NCBI RefSeq assembly: GCF_022919715.1
Contig: NZ_CP095042.1
Location: 2,356,001-2,420,000, forward strand
Direction of reading: 5' to 3'
DNA from: Agromyces sp. H17E-10
GTDB taxonomy: Bacteria > Actinomycetota > Actinomycetes > Actinomycetales > Microbacteriaceae
Length of the DNA: 64,000 bases
Made by a program: the position numbers and the translations under genes. Position 1 is the first letter of the stretch. Every line of letters starts with the position of its first letter. Below are positions 54,921 through 64,000 of this stretch, piece after piece. The notes beneath the pieces are model-generated. The model did not search any database. It was not told the DNA's origin and worked only from the letters and a program-made list of their open reading frames with translations.

Positions 54921-55454
54921 GTGAACGAGCAAGACACCCGCGCCCTCGTCGAGTCCCGGCTCGCCGTCATCCCCGACTTCCCCGAGCCGGGTGTGCTGTT
55001 CCGCGACCTCACCCCGGTCTTCGCCGACGGCGAGGCGTTCCACGCGCTCGCCGAGGCGCTCACGGCCCCGTTCGCCGGCACGTTCGACGTGCTCGCGGGC
55101 GTCGAGGCGCGGGGGTTCCTGCTCGCGGCGGCCGCCTCGGTCGCCGCGGGGGTCGGCGTGCTGCCGGTGCGCAAGGCGGGCAAACTGCCGCGCGCCGTGC
55201 TCACCGAGGAGTACGCGCTCGAGTACGGCACCGCTGCGCTCGAGGTGCACGAGGGCGAGCTGCCGCCCGGCACCCGCGTGCTCGTCGTCGACGACGTGCT
55301 CGCGACGGGCGGCACGGTGGGCGCCGCGGCGCGACTCGTCGAGCGGGCGGGATGGCGCGTGGCCGGCGTCTCGGTCGCGATCGAGCTCGACGGCCTCGGT
55401 GGCCGCGCCGCGCTGCCTACCGACCTCGAGGTCTACAGCCTGCTGCAGTACTGA
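54921..55454 (+). CDS. apt: Adenine phosphoribosyltransferase (177 aa)
   Basis: Salvages adenine to AMP with PRPP. Small cytosolic enzyme: IPDFPEPGVLFRDLTPVFADGEAFHALAEALT, VLAGVEARGFLLAAAASVAAGVG (the adenine-site motif EARGF), and the PRPP-binding VLVVDDVLATGGTVGAAARL (VVDDVLATGGT). Full family length. Start GTG 54921, with an RBS-like AGTAGGCTG upstream. Its stop is 39 bases from the converging ligase gene and a truncated repeat copy lies in the gap. Confidence 0.95.
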   Translation: MNEQDTRALVESRLAVIPDFPEPGVLFRDLTPVFADGEAFHALAEALTAPFAGTFDVLAGVEARGFLLAAAASVAAGVGVLPVRKAGKLPRAVLTEEYALEYGTAALEVHEGELPPGTRVLVVDDVLATGGTVGAAARLVERAGWRVAGVSVAIELDGLGGRAALPTDLEVYSLLQY

Positions 55455-55461
55455 GCCCGCT

Positions 55462-55479
55462 CGCTACTCGACCACCGGG
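55462..55479. repeat. Truncated copy of the CTACTCGACCACCGG repeat
   Basis: CGCTACTCGACCACCGGG in the 39-base gap between the apt and ligase stops. Only the right arm remains. Confidence 0.7.
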
Positions 55480-55493
55480 CGCATCGGCGCCGC

Positions 55494-57095
55494 TCAGCCT
55501 GCGTTCGCCGCCGCCTCGCGCGCCCGCAGGTCCTTGCGCAGGATCTTGCCCGAGGCCGACTTCGGGATCTGCTCGATGAACTCGACGACCCGCACCTTCT
55601 CGTGGGGGGCGACGTGGGCCGCGACGTGCTGCATGACCGCGTCGGCGTCGAGCGACGCGCCCTGCTGCAGCACGACGAACGCCTTCGGCACCTCCTGCCC
55701 GTCGTCGTCGAGCACGCCGATGACGGCGGCGTCGGCGATCGCGGGGTGTTCGAGCAGCACGGCCTCGAGCACGGCCGGTGCCACCTGGTAGCCCTTGTAC
55801 TTGATGAGCTCCTTGAGCCGGTCGACGATGCGGTAGACCCCTTCGGCGGTCACGGTCGCGACGTCGCCCGTGTGCAGCCAGCCCTCGGCGTCGAGCATCT
55901 CGGCCGTGGCGTCGGGTCGTTTCAGGTACCCCTGCATCACCTGCGGGCCGCGGATGAGCAGCTCGCCCGGTGCGCTCGCCTCGTCGGGCGACGCCGGCAC
56001 CGCGACATCCTCACCGGTCTCGACGTCGAGGAGCCGGGCCTCGGTGTTCGCGAGCAGCATGCCGATCGTCGACCGGTCGAGGTCGGGGCGGTCGACGGGG
56101 ATGACGTGGGTGACCGGGCTCGTCTCGGTCATGCCGTACCCCTGGCAGACGATGCAGTCGAGGCGTTCGGCGACGTGCTCGGCGAGGGCGCCGTCGAGCG
56201 GCGCCGCCCCCGAGAACACGACCTTCACGCTCGACAGGTCGTACTGGTCGACGAGCGGATGCTTCGCGAGGGCGACCGCGATCGGCGGGGCGATGAACAC
56301 CCACGTCGTGCGGTGCTCGCTGACGACGCGCAGGAAGTCGACGAGGTCGAACTTCGGCATGGTCACGAGCGAGGCCCGCTGGCGCAGCGCGAAGTTGAGC
56401 AGCACGGTCATGCCGTAGATGTGGAAGAACGGCAGCACGGCGAGCACGCGGTCGTCGTCGTTCAGGCCGATCGAGTCCTGGCACTGCGCGACGTTCGAGA
56501 CGAGGTTGCCGTGGGTGAGCATGACGCCCTTCGGCCGCCCGGTGGTGCCCGATGAGTACGGCAGCACGGCGAGGTGCGTGGCGGGGTCGAAGCTCACCTC
56601 GGGCGCCGGCCTGCCTTCGCCGAGGAGTTCGGCGAGCGAGGGATGCCCCGGGGCTCCGTCGAGCACGATGATCTGCTCGTTCGGGATGACGAGGCGTTCG
56701 GCCGCGGTGAGCACGCCCGGCAGCAGCGGGCTCACGGTGACGACCCACCGTGCTCCGGCATCGCGCAGCTGGTTCTCGATCTCGTCGGGCGTGTAGAGCG
56801 AGTTGATGGTCGTGGCGGTGGCGCCCGCGCGCAGGATGCCGTGGAACACGGTCGCGAAGGCGGGAACGTTCGGGCACAGCACTCCGACGACGTCGCCGAC
56901 GTGGATGCCGCGTTCGGCGAGCGCCCCGGCGAAGAGCCCGATGTGCGTGACGAGCTGGCGATAGCTCGTGGTCGCACCGCTCGTGCCGTCGATGATCGCG
57001 ACCGCGTCGAGCCGGCTCTCGTCGAGGTCGCCGAACAGGAAGTCGAAGACCGACACGTTCGGGATGTCGATTGCGGGGCGGGGGCTCTCGGCCAT
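55494..57095 (-). CDS. AMP-dependent acyl-CoA ligase, 4-coumarate-CoA ligase-like (533 aa)
   Basis: Activates a carboxylic acid to its CoA thioester by an adenylate. A3 motif YSSGTTGRPKGVMLTH (about 180), A5 region GYGMTETSPVTH, A7 EGWLHTGDVATV, A8 RLKELIKYKGYQVAPAVLEA and A10 lysine in IPKSASGKILRKDL. The arrangement with GYQVAPAVLE fits the 4CL/aromatic-acid group. Start ATG 57095 with strong RBS (AAGGAGATCGC); the ORF start further upstream is discounted. Divergent from the Fur-family gene across 151 bases. Confidence 0.93.
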   Translation of the reverse strand: MAESPRPAIDIPNVSVFDFLFGDLDESRLDAVAIIDGTSGATTSYRQLVTHIGLFAGALAERGIHVGDVVGVLCPNVPAFATVFHGILRAGATATTINSLYTPDEIENQLRDAGARWVVTVSPLLPGVLTAAERLVIPNEQIIVLDGAPGHPSLAELLGEGRPAPEVSFDPATHLAVLPYSSGTTGRPKGVMLTHGNLVSNVAQCQDSIGLNDDDRVLAVLPFFHIYGMTVLLNFALRQRASLVTMPKFDLVDFLRVVSEHRTTWVFIAPPIAVALAKHPLVDQYDLSSVKVVFSGAAPLDGALAEHVAERLDCIVCQGYGMTETSPVTHVIPVDRPDLDRSTIGMLLANTEARLLDVETGEDVAVPASPDEASAPGELLIRGPQVMQGYLKRPDATAEMLDAEGWLHTGDVATVTAEGVYRIVDRLKELIKYKGYQVAPAVLEAVLLEHPAIADAAVIGVLDDDGQEVPKAFVVLQQGASLDADAVMQHVAAHVAPHEKVRVVEFIEQIPKSASGKILRKDLRAREAAANAG

Positions 57096-57174
57096 GCGAT
57101 CTCCTTCGATCACGATCGTGCGCGCCGATCGCCGTCGACCGGGCGTGGGACTCATCCTGCTTCACGGTGCGTCC

Positions 57175-57202
57175 GAGCGGAAGTGCCCGAGCGGAAGTGC
57201 CC
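57175..57202. repeat. 14-bp tandem duplication in the ligase/fur intergenic region
   Basis: GAGCGGAAGTGCCC at 57175-57188 is repeated exactly at 57189-57202, just upstream of the Fur-type palindrome. Confidence 0.85.
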
Positions 57203-57207
57203 GCGTG

Positions 57208-57240
57208 TTGTTTTGAGCGATTCAAAACAACTGCTAGCGT
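57208..57240 (+). promoter_or_regulatory. Fur-type operator and promoter of the fur-katA pair
   Basis: TTGTTTTGA-GCGAT-TCAAAACAA (57208-57230) is a perfect 9-bp-arm palindrome, AT-rich in a GC-rich setting, typical of FurA/PerR/CatR sites. TTTTGA (57211-57216) and TAGCGT (57235-57240), spaced 18, can be -35 and -10; the start codon ATG 57247 is six bases after the -10, so the transcript may be leaderless. Autoregulation is inferred. Confidence 0.7.
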
Positions 57241-57246
57241 GAAGGC

Positions 57247-57675
57247 ATGCACACGACCACGGCCCCCGAGCGCCTGCGCGCGGCCGGCCTGAAGGTCACC
57301 GCACCGCGCACGGCGGTGCTCGAGGCGCTGTCGGGCCCCGGCCACCTCGACGCCGAGACCGTGCTCGAGCGGGTGCGCCCCACCCTGCCGACGACGTCCC
57401 TGCAGGCCGTCTACGGCGTGCTCGCCGCGCTCACGGCCGCCGGCCTCCTGCGCCGCATCGAGCCCGCCGGGTCACCCGCGCTCTACGAGGGCCGTACCGG
57501 CGACAACCACCACCACCTCGTGTGCACGAGGTGCCACACCGTCGTCGACGTCGACTGCGTCGTCGGCGAGCCGCCGTGCCTCGAACCGAGCGACGCGGGC
57601 GGCTTCGCGATCCACACCGCAGAGGTCACGTTCTGGGGCCTCTGCGCGAACTGCCGAGCGGAGCCGGCGGCCTAG
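57247..57675 (+). CDS. Fur-family regulator (FurA/CatR type) (142 aa)
   Basis: Metal- or peroxide-responsive repressor. Winged helix at N-terminus ([63 protein letters not shown]), then the dimer/metal part with [11 protein letters not shown] (H88-H90, Cys93/Cys96) and GLCANC (Cys133/Cys136): the four-cysteine structural zinc site. Family members next to catalase genes (FurA, CatR) repress the catalase and respond to peroxide. Start ATG 57247 fits with the promoter. The catalase follows after 131 bases on the same strand. Confidence 0.92.
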   Translation: MHTTTAPERLRAAGLKVTAPRTAVLEALSGPGHLDAETVLERVRPTLPTTSLQAVYGVLAALTAAGLLRRIEPAGSPALYEGRTGDNHHHLVCTRCHTVVDVDCVVGEPPCLEPSDAGGFAIHTAEVTFWGLCANCRAEPAA

Positions 57676-57806
57676 CCCGCGGCATCCGAACCCACCGCTT
57701 CCGCCGGCCCTGCCCGGCGGGAGACGAGCGCGCCCTCCCGGCGTGCTCGTCGCCGTGCCCCGGCACGGCATCGTCACCCGCCCGCCAACGAACGAAGGAC
57801 GAACGC

Positions 57807-59276
57807 ATGACGAACCACACGACCACCCAGACCGGCACCCCGGTCGCGAGCGATGCGCACTCGCTCACCGTCGGCGCCGACGGCGCGACCGTGCTGCACG
57901 ACCGCTACCTCGTCGAGAAGCTCGCGCAGTTCAACCGCGAGCGCATCCCCGAGCGCATCGTGCACGCGAAGGGCGGCGGTGCGTTCGGCCGCTTCGAGGT
58001 CACGGCCGACGTCTCGCAGTACACGCGGGCGGCGCTCTTCCAGCCGGGCTCGAGCGTCGAGACGCTGCTGCGCTTCTCCTCGGTCGCGGGCGAGCAGGGC
58101 TCGCCCGACACGTGGCGCGACGTGCGCGGCTTCTCGCTGAAGTTCTACACGACCGAGGGCAACTACGACCTCGTGGGCAACAACACCCCGGTGTTCTTCA
58201 TCCGCGACGCCATCAAGTTCCCCGACTTCATCCACTCGCAGAAGCGCCTGCCGGGCTCGGGCCTCCGCGACGCCGACATGCAGTGGGACTTCTGGACCCT
58301 CTCGCCCGAGTCGGCGCACCAGGTCACCTACCTCATGGGCGACCGGGGCCTCCCGCAGTCGTGGCGCGAGATGCACGGTTTCGGCTCGCACACCTACCAG
58401 TGGCTGAACGCCGAGGGCGAGCGGTTCTGGGTGAAGTACCACTTCCGTTCGCGCCAGGGCGACCTGCACCTCGACCCCGCAGATGCCGAGGCGATCGCAG
58501 GGGCCGACGCCGACCACTACCGTCGCGACCTGTACGAGGCGATCGAGCGCGGCGACTTCCCGCAGTGGGACCTCTTCGTGCAGGTCATGCCGTACGAGGA
58601 TGCGAAGACCTACCGGTTCAACCCGTTCGACCTCACGAAGGTGTGGCCGCATGCCGACTACCCGCTCATCGAGGTCGGCACGCTGACCCTCGACCGCAAC
58701 CCGCAGAACTTCTTCGCCGAGATCGAGCAGGCGGCGTTCTCGCCCGCGAACACGGTGCCCGGCATCGGCATCAGCCCCGACAAGATGCTGATGGCGCGCG
58801 TATTCAGCTACCCCGACGCGCAGCGCTACCGGGTGGGCACGAACTACAACCAGCTGCCGGTGAACGCCCCGCACGCGGCGCCCGTCGCGAACTACTCGCA
58901 GGACGGCGCGCAGCGCCACCACTACAACGCGCCGAGCGTGCCGGTGTACGCGCCGAACTCGTTCGGCGGACCGGCCGCGTCGGCCGATGCAGCCGGCGAG
59001 GGCTCGTGGGAGGGCGACGGCGAGCTCGTGCGCACCGCGTACACCCTGCGCGCCGACGACAGTGACTTCGGCCAGGCCGGCACGCTCTACCGCGACGTCT
59101 ACTCGGCCGAGGCGAAGGAGCGCCTGCAGGTGACCCTGCTCGGCCAGGCGCGGGCGATCACGATCGACGAGATCCGTGAGCGGTTCTTCCAGTACTGGAC
59201 GAACGTCGACGCCGGGCTCGGCCAGGTGCTGCGCGCGGCCTACGCGGTGGCCGCCGAGGACGGCGCGGCCGCGTAG
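57807..59276 (+). CDS. katA: Monofunctional haem catalase (489 aa)
   Basis: Decomposes H2O2. Distal His53 ([12 protein letters not shown]), Asn126 ([12 protein letters not shown]), haem-ligand Tyr335 in [14 protein letters not shown] and the small-subunit length mark clade 3 catalase. [15 protein letters not shown] is the PROSITE active-site signature. Start ATG 57807 (MTNHTTTQ) with an RBS (GAAGGAC); the longer upstream frame is excluded because it runs through the Fur gene. Under the Fur-family regulator upstream; a terminator follows at 59293. Expressed in oxidative stress, by family. Confidence 0.96.
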   Translation: MTNHTTTQTGTPVASDAHSLTVGADGATVLHDRYLVEKLAQFNRERIPERIVHAKGGGAFGRFEVTADVSQYTRAALFQPGSSVETLLRFSSVAGEQGSPDTWRDVRGFSLKFYTTEGNYDLVGNNTPVFFIRDAIKFPDFIHSQKRLPGSGLRDADMQWDFWTLSPESAHQVTYLMGDRGLPQSWREMHGFGSHTYQWLNAEGERFWVKYHFRSRQGDLHLDPADAEAIAGADADHYRRDLYEAIERGDFPQWDLFVQVMPYEDAKTYRFNPFDLTKVWPHADYPLIEVGTLTLDRNPQNFFAEIEQAAFSPANTVPGIGISPDKMLMARVFSYPDAQRYRVGTNYNQLPVNAPHAAPVANYSQDGAQRHHYNAPSVPVYAPNSFGGPAASADAAGEGSWEGDGELVRTAYTLRADDSDFGQAGTLYRDVYSAEAKERLQVTLLGQARAITIDEIRERFFQYWTNVDAGLGQVLRAAYAVAAEDGAAA

Positions 59277-59292
59277 TCGCCGCGATCTGCAA

Positions 59293-59333
59293 CGACGGGC
59301 CGGATGCCTCTGGGTGAGGTGTCCGGCCCGTCG
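59293..59333 (+). terminator. Terminator of the catalase gene
   Basis: Perfect 12-bp stem CGACGGGCCGGA with TCCGGCCCGTCG around a 17-base loop that can form a small inner stem (CCTC/GAGG). Sixteen bases after the stop. Again a GGATGCC motif in it (59303-59308). Confidence 0.82.
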
Positions 59334-59381
59334 GCGTGTGTGCGCGGCGCTGCGCAGGGCGACGACATCGGGGGTCGGGTC

Positions 59382-59442
59382 TTGACCGTCGCACCGGGCG
59401 CTGGATAGGCTCCGACTGTCAGCAACTGATTGAAACGTTTCA
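59382..59442 (+). promoter_or_regulatory. Promoter and LacI-type operator of the rhamnosidase gene
   Basis: TTGACC (59382-59387) and TAGGCT (59406-59411), spaced 18, form a plausible promoter. TGAAACGTTTCA (59431-59442) is a perfect 12-bp palindrome like LacI/GalR-family sites (with a central CG). It would lie just after the start of transcription, a road-block position. No LacI gene is in the window. Confidence 0.6.
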
Positions 59443-59459
59443 TCAATGAGGAGAAACGC

Positions 59460-62400
59460 GTGCGATCCAAATTCCGCAGTACAGCGACCGGCATGCTCGT
59501 CGCCGGCACGGTCTTCGCTTCGGTCATCTCGGCAGCACCGACGGCCGCCTTCGCGGCGTCGACGCAGGCCGCCGCGGTGACGGTGAGCGGGCTCGAGACC
59601 AACTCCGCGAAATCGCCGCTGGGCATCCCGCTCGCGGCCCCGAAGCTGAGCTGGCAGCTCGCCTCGGCCGGTCGGGGGGTGACCCAGTCGGCGTACCAGG
59701 TGCGTGTCGCCACGAGCGCGGGCGCGCTCGAATCGCCCGACGTGTGGGACAGCGGCCGCGTCGAGTCGGGCACCTCGGTCGAGGTGCCCTACGGCGGCCC
59801 CGACCTCGAGGGCGCCACCCGCTACGCCTGGCAGGTTCGCGTGTGGGACGGCGACGGGCGCGCGACCGACTGGAGCAAGCCCGCCTCGTTCGAGACGGCC
59901 CTCGCCTCGCTCGACGACTGGAACGGCGCCGCCTGGATCGGCGCTGACACCTCGATCCCGGCTGCATGGACGAACTCGACGCTGACCTTCACCGCGTCGA
60001 AGATCTCGGGCGCCCTCGGCGTCTACTTCCGCGGCCGCGACGGATCGAACGCCTACATGTGGCAGCTCAGCGAGAGCTCGAAGTCGCTGCGCCCGCACGT
60101 GAAGTCGAACGGCGCCTACACGGTGCTCTCGGCGACGCCGTTCCCCGCAGGCTTCGACTTCGCTGCGAAGCACGACTACTCGATCACCGTCGACGGGTCG
60201 ACGATCACGACGAAGGTCGACGGGGCCGTGCTCGACACCCGCACGGTCTCCACGCACACCGCGGCCGGCCTCGTCGGGTTCCGCACGAGCGGTGCCGAGA
60301 CCGGCACGGTCTCCGCGGCGAAGGTCACCTCGAAGTCGGGTGACGTGCTGCTCGAGACGGACTTCCCGGCGAACGACCGCACGTTCACGGGCGGCACGCT
60401 GAAGGGCGGCGACCTCGTCGTCTCGGGCGACACCGACGCCTGGTACGCCTACGGCGCCGACGTGCCGCTGCTGCGCACCGACTTCGACGTCGACAAGGAG
60501 GTCGCCTCGGCCCGCGTCTACGCCGCCGCACGTGGTCTCTACGAACTCCAGCTCAACGGCGAGCCGGTCGGCGACCAGGAGCTCGCCCCCGGGTGGACCG
60601 ACTACAACACGCGCATCCAGTACCAGAGCTACGACGTCACCGACCTCGTCGAGGACGGCGACAACGCGTTCGGGGCCGAGGTCGCGAACGGCTGGTACGC
60701 CGGCCGGGTCGCCATGTTCGGCGACTCGATCTACGGCAGCGACACGTCGCTCATCGCCCAGCTCCGGATCCGCTACACCGACGGCTCGGAGGACGTGGTC
60801 GCGACCGGCGACGACTGGCGCACCACGAACGGTCCGACGACGTCGGCCGACCTCCTCGACGGCGAGGCCTACGACGCACGGCGTGCGGCCGAGGTCGGCG
60901 ACTGGGCCGAGGCGGGTTACGACGACGGTGACTGGTCGCACGCGGTCGTGCGCCCCTCGGCCACAGCGAAGCTCGAGCCGCAGACCGCTCCGCCCGTGCG
61001 GGTCGTCGACGAGCTCGACGCGAAGGCCCTGCCGAGCCCGGCCGACGGCGTGCACGTCTACGACCTCGAGCAGAACATGGTCGGGCACGTGCGCGTGAAA
61101 CTCACCGGTGAGGCCGGGCAGACGGTCCGCATCCGGGTCGCCGAAGTGCTGAATCCCGACGGCTCGCTCTACACCGCGAACTTCCGCAGCGCGAAGGCGA
61201 CCGACTACTACACGTTCGGCGAGGACGGCACGGCGACGTGGGAGCCGAAGTTCACGTTCCACGGCTTCCGCTACGTCGAGATCACGGGCGTCGACGAGGC
61301 ACCGGCGGCGTCCGCCATCACGGGCGTCGTCGTCGGCAGCGACAACGAGCAGACCGCATCGCTCGAGACGAACTCGGCGCTCGTCAACCAGCTGCAGAGC
61401 AACATCCTCTGGGGCCAGCGCGGCAACTTCCTCTCGATCCCGACCGACACCCCCGCGCGCGACGAGCGCATGGGCTGGACGGGCGACATCAACGTCTTCG
61501 CGAACACCGCGAACTACAACATGGACTCGCAGCTGTTCCTCACGAAGTGGCTGCAGGACCTGCGCGACACGCAGAACGCCGAAGGCTCCTTCCCCGGCGT
61601 CGCGCCGATCATCCCGGGCCGGTTCGACGGTGGCTACGGTCGTGCGGGCTGGGCCGATGCCGGCGTGCATGTGCCGTACTCGATCTGGAAGGCGTACGGC
61701 GACACCCAGGTGCTCGCCGACAGCTACGACTCGATGAAGCGATACGTCGACTACCTCGACGCGAGCGCCGTCGGCCACATCCGCAACGTCGGCGGGTACA
61801 ACGACTGGCTGAACCTCGACGACGACACCCCGGCCACGGTCATCGACACAGCGTTCCTCGCCAAGGGCACGCGCGAGTTCGCCGAGATGGCGAAGGCGCT
61901 CGGGCACGACGACGTCGCCGCCGAGTACTCGGAGCGGTACGAGGCGATCAAGGCGGCCTACGTCGCGGCGTTCGTCTCGGCCGACGGCACCGTGCGCGGC
62001 GACTCGCAGACCGCCTACATCCTGACGATCATGAACGACCTCATCCCCGAGGGGCTCGAGGATGCGGTCGCCACGCAGTTCGAGGAGACGCTCGCACGAC
62101 GCGGCAACCACCTCTCGACGGGCTTCCTCGGCGTCGACGGCCTGCTGCCGGCGCTCACGAAGATCGGCCGCACCGATATCGCCTACACGCTGCTGCAGAA
62201 CACCGACTACCCGTCGTGGGGCTACGAGATCGGCAAGGGCGCGACGACGATCTGGGAGCGTTGGAACTCGATCATGCCCGACGGTTCGTTCGGACCGGTC
62301 GAGATGAACTCGTTCAACCACTACGCCTACGGCGCGGTGGGTGAGTGGGTGTACCGCACGATGGCCGGCGTCTCCGCGCTCGAGCCCGGCTACCGCAAGG

Positions 62401-64000
62401 TGCTCGTGGCGCCGCAGCCGGGCGCGGGGGTCGACACGGTCGACTACGAGCTCGAGACCCCGTACGGCACCGTCGTCTCCGACTGGCGAACGGATGCCTC
62501 TGGCACGATGCGCCTCGACGTGACGGTGCCTGCCAACGCGACGGCCGAGATCCGCATTCCGACGTCGAGCCGGTGGGCGATCACCGAGGGCGGCGTGCCC
62601 GCCACGTCGGCGGAGGGCGTCGAGTTCTCGCGGTACGAGAACGGCGCGGCCGTGTTCACCGTCGGATCGGGCGACTACGCGTTCGGCCAGGACGCGACGC
62701 TCGGCCGCCTCGGCGACACCCGTGACTCGGCGGCCGCGTTCGACGCGAAGGTCGAGGAACTCGACGAAGCCGGCTCGCTCTCGGCGGAGCAGGCGGAGGC
62801 GCTCACCGAGTACGCCGACACCTTCGCCGAGCGCGCCGACAGGGCCTGGGACGCGTACGTCGGCGACGCGAAGGGTCGCGACCGCGACCTGCGCACCGCC
62901 GCGGCGGCGCACAAGGCGCTGAGCGCGATCCAGTCGATCTCCGCGTACCTCGACCGTGAGGTCGACCATGGTGCGCTCGCCGTCGAGACGGCCGACGCGC
63001 TGCAGGCGATCCTCGAACCGGCGGCGGCGAAGCTCACGCAGGCCTGTGCGACGCTCGCCGGCGCCGAGGTCTCGCTCACGACTCCGGCCGACGGGGTCTT
63101 CCCGGGCGACGTGGCACGCGCGAGCATCGCGGTCGAGGTGACCGGAAAGAAGAAGCTGGGTCAGGTCGAGGCTGAGCTCGTCTCGGACGACGGGTTCACG
63201 GTCACCGCCGTCGACGAGCGGCGCCTGCCGCAGCTCGCGCCGGGCGCGACCTCGACGTTCGACTTCGACGTGACGGTGCCGGCAGGTACCGAGCCCGGTC
63301 GCTACGGACTGACGGGTTCGCTGAACTACCGATACGAGGGCACCGACGTCGAGATCCCGGTCGATGCCGAGCTCGTGGTGTCGGCCCCGGTCGTGGTGCA
63401 GGCCGTGACGGTCGAGCCGGCGGCGGCGCATCCCGGTGACGTCGTCGCGGTGACGGTCGACCTCGCGAACCTGAGCGACGACGCTCGCACGGGCGCCCTG
63501 CGCGTCGAGGGCCCCGAGGGCTGGAGCGCGGCGACGGCCGAGGTCGACCTCGCCGCCGGAGCGACATCAGCCGCATCCGTCGAGGTCAGCGTGCCGTACA
63601 CGGTGACCGCAGGCGATGTCGCCCTCACGGCGTCGGTCGGCTCGACGACCGACGAGCGCGGTTCGGCGACGCTCGCGGTCGGCCTGACGAACGCCCCGGC
63701 GATCGTCGTCGACCACGTCGACCTCGGCCTCGCGCAGTCGGAGCGCTCGCACGGCCTCACGGCTTCCGAGCATTCGGGCACCTCGAGCGAGGCGGGCCTC
63801 ACCCGCCGCTACACGCACACGTCGTATCCGGGCGGCTGGTTCGAGTTCGATGTCGCGGTGCCGGCGGGCGAACCGTTCGTGGTGCGCGCGGTCGAGACGT
63901 TCGACGGGGCGCGTCAGAAGACGTACGACGTGTCGGCCGACGGTGCGACGGTGTTCGAGCAGCGCTACGCCCGAACGGCTGGCGGCGCGGGAACGATGGC
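59460..64000 (+). CDS. Secreted GH78 alpha-L-rhamnosidase with extra domains (N-terminal 1513 aa; runs off the window)
   Basis: Removes terminal alpha-L-rhamnose from plant or microbial glycans outside the cell. Start GTG 59460, RBS GAGGAG, Sec signal peptide (RSKFRSTATGMLVAGTVFASVISAAPTAAFAA). Then: N-terminal beta domain (about 40-165); an inserted 3-keto-disaccharide-hydrolase/LamG-like module (about 165-300, GVYFRGRDGSNAYMWQL); the DUF4982-type sandwich (about 310-500) with ARGLYELQLNGEPVGDQELAPGWTDY; the catalytic (alpha/alpha)6 barrel (about 620-970) with DTPARDERMGWTGD (663-677) and GYEIGKGATTIWERW (about 920). After it come NEW3-type beta repeats to the end. Not closed within the window. 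Confidence 0.93.
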   Translation, partial: MRSKFRSTATGMLVAGTVFASVISAAPTAAFAASTQAAAVTVSGLETNSAKSPLGIPLAAPKLSWQLASAGRGVTQSAYQVRVATSAGALESPDVWDSGRVESGTSVEVPYGGPDLEGATRYAWQVRVWDGDGRATDWSKPASFETALASLDDWNGAAWIGADTSIPAAWTNSTLTFTASKISGALGVYFRGRDGSNAYMWQLSESSKSLRPHVKSNGAYTVLSATPFPAGFDFAAKHDYSITVDGSTITTKVDGAVLDTRTVSTHTAAGLVGFRTSGAETGTVSAAKVTSKSGDVLLETDFPANDRTFTGGTLKGGDLVVSGDTDAWYAYGADVPLLRTDFDVDKEVASARVYAAARGLYELQLNGEPVGDQELAPGWTDYNTRIQYQSYDVTDLVEDGDNAFGAEVANGWYAGRVAMFGDSIYGSDTSLIAQLRIRYTDGSEDVVATGDDWRTTNGPTTSADLLDGEAYDARRAAEVGDWAEAGYDDGDWSHAVVRPSATAKLEPQTAPPVRVVDELDAKALPSPADGVHVYDLEQNMVGHVRVKLTGEAGQTVRIRVAEVLNPDGSLYTANFRSAKATDYYTFGEDGTATWEPKFTFHGFRYVEITGVDEAPAASAITGVVVGSDNEQTASLETNSALVNQLQSNILWGQRGNFLSIPTDTPARDERMGWTGDINVFANTANYNMDSQLFLTKWLQDLRDTQNAEGSFPGVAPIIPGRFDGGYGRAGWADAGVHVPYSIWKAYGDTQVLADSYDSMKRYVDYLDASAVGHIRNVGGYNDWLNLDDDTPATVIDTAFLAKGTREFAEMAKALGHDDVAAEYSERYEAIKAAYVAAFVSADGTVRGDSQTAYILTIMNDLIPEGLEDAVATQFEETLARRGNHLSTGFLGVDGLLPALTKIGRTDIAYTLLQNTDYPSWGYEIGKGATTIWERWNSIMPDGSFGPVEMNSFNHYAYGAVGEWVYRTMAGVSALEPGYRKVLVAPQPGAGVDTVDYELETPYGTVVSDWRTDASGTMRLDVTVPANATAEIRIPTSSRWAITEGGVPATSAEGVEFSRYENGAAVFTVGSGDYAFGQDATLGRLGDTRDSAAAFDAKVEELDEAGSLSAEQAEALTEYADTFAERADRAWDAYVGDAKGRDRDLRTAAAAHKALSAIQSISAYLDREVDHGALAVETADALQAILEPAAAKLTQACATLAGAEVSLTTPADGVFPGDVARASIAVEVTGKKKLGQVEAELVSDDGFTVTAVDERRLPQLAPGATSTFDFDVTVPAGTEPGRYGLTGSLNYRYEGTDVEIPVDAELVVSAPVVVQAVTVEPAAAHPGDVVAVTVDLANLSDDARTGALRVEGPEGWSAATAEVDLAAGATSAASVEVSVPYTVTAGDVALTASVGSTTDERGSATLAVGLTNAPAIVVDHVDLGLAQSERSHGLTASEHSGTSSEAGLTRRYTHTSYPGGWFEFDVAVPAGEPFVVRAVETFDGARQKTYDVSADGATVFEQRYARTAGGAGTM

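Noticed and set aside
57774..63431. An 1885-codon open frame on the minus strand across catalase and the rhamnosidase
   Set aside because: It is antisense to two certain genes, is made mostly of Arg, Gly, Val and Asp as expected for a high-GC shadow, and has no recognisable domain.

Overview
The window is high-GC DNA (roughly 70% G+C by eye) with tightly packed, translationally coupled genes, many GTG starts and the codon habits of an actinobacterium. The gene content (Opp-type glycoside uptake with GH3 and GH78 enzymes, a YtrA-type GntR operon, an MT0933-like antitoxin, DUF3817, DUF485-symporter pairs) and the GGTCTCGATACG...CTACTCGACC type of extragenic repeat suggest a soil- or plant-associated Microbacteriaceae, perhaps close to Agromyces. 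That placement is an inference. I see no rRNA, tRNA, CRISPR array, integrase or intact insertion sequence; this looks like ordinary chromosome.

Layout. 1-10 kb: the end of purA, then a 3142-residue wall-anchored surface protein. Its C-terminal third is ten DUF5979-like domains that form a duplicated five-domain block. 10-12 kb: a lipoprotein, an MT0933-like antitoxin protein and a GNAT acetyltransferase. 12-21 kb: a minus-strand operon for an Opp-type ABC importer plus a GH3 beta-glycosidase, facing a TetR regulator across an operator. 20.9-27.8 kb: a TauE/SafE exporter, then a LytS/LytTR two-component system lying between two DUF485-sodium:solute symporter pairs, with a textbook LytTR direct repeat in the divergent promoter. 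27.8-31.8 kb: small membrane proteins, a repeat-containing gap, dihydrolipoyl dehydrogenase and an EamA exporter. 31.8-36.2 kb: two ABC systems, one controlled by a GntR repressor with a near-ideal palindrome. 36.2-39.4 kb: hypothetical lipoprotein/membrane genes, a chorismate mutase and a short-chain dehydrogenase. 39.5-46.3 kb: a six-gene phosphonate uptake and degradation operon. 46.3-57.1 kb: a VIT-like transporter, purL-nudix, an MFS exporter, a shikimate-dehydrogenase-like gene, apt and an acyl-CoA ligase. 57.2-59.3 kb: a Fur-family regulator with a catalase. 59.5 kb to the end: a GH78 alpha-L-rhamnosidase that runs off the window.

How the parts work together. The clearest pathways are (i) uptake and hydrolysis of beta-glycosides under TetR control, with a separately controlled secreted rhamnosidase; (ii) sensing and import of a small carboxylate by the LytS/LytTR-symporter block; and (iii) import of an organophosphonate (PhnD, PhnC, fused PhnE) followed by FAD-dependent oxidation, a PhnX-like C-P hydrolase and a zinc alcohol dehydrogenase. 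No AEP transaminase is seen, so the substrate is probably not plain 2-aminoethylphosphonate. This third system and the five-domain duplication in the giant adhesin are the most interesting parts. At sequence scale, the octamer CGGATGCC/GGCATCCG recurs far more often than composition predicts and forms the stems of several terminators, in the way DNA-uptake or other architecture motifs do.
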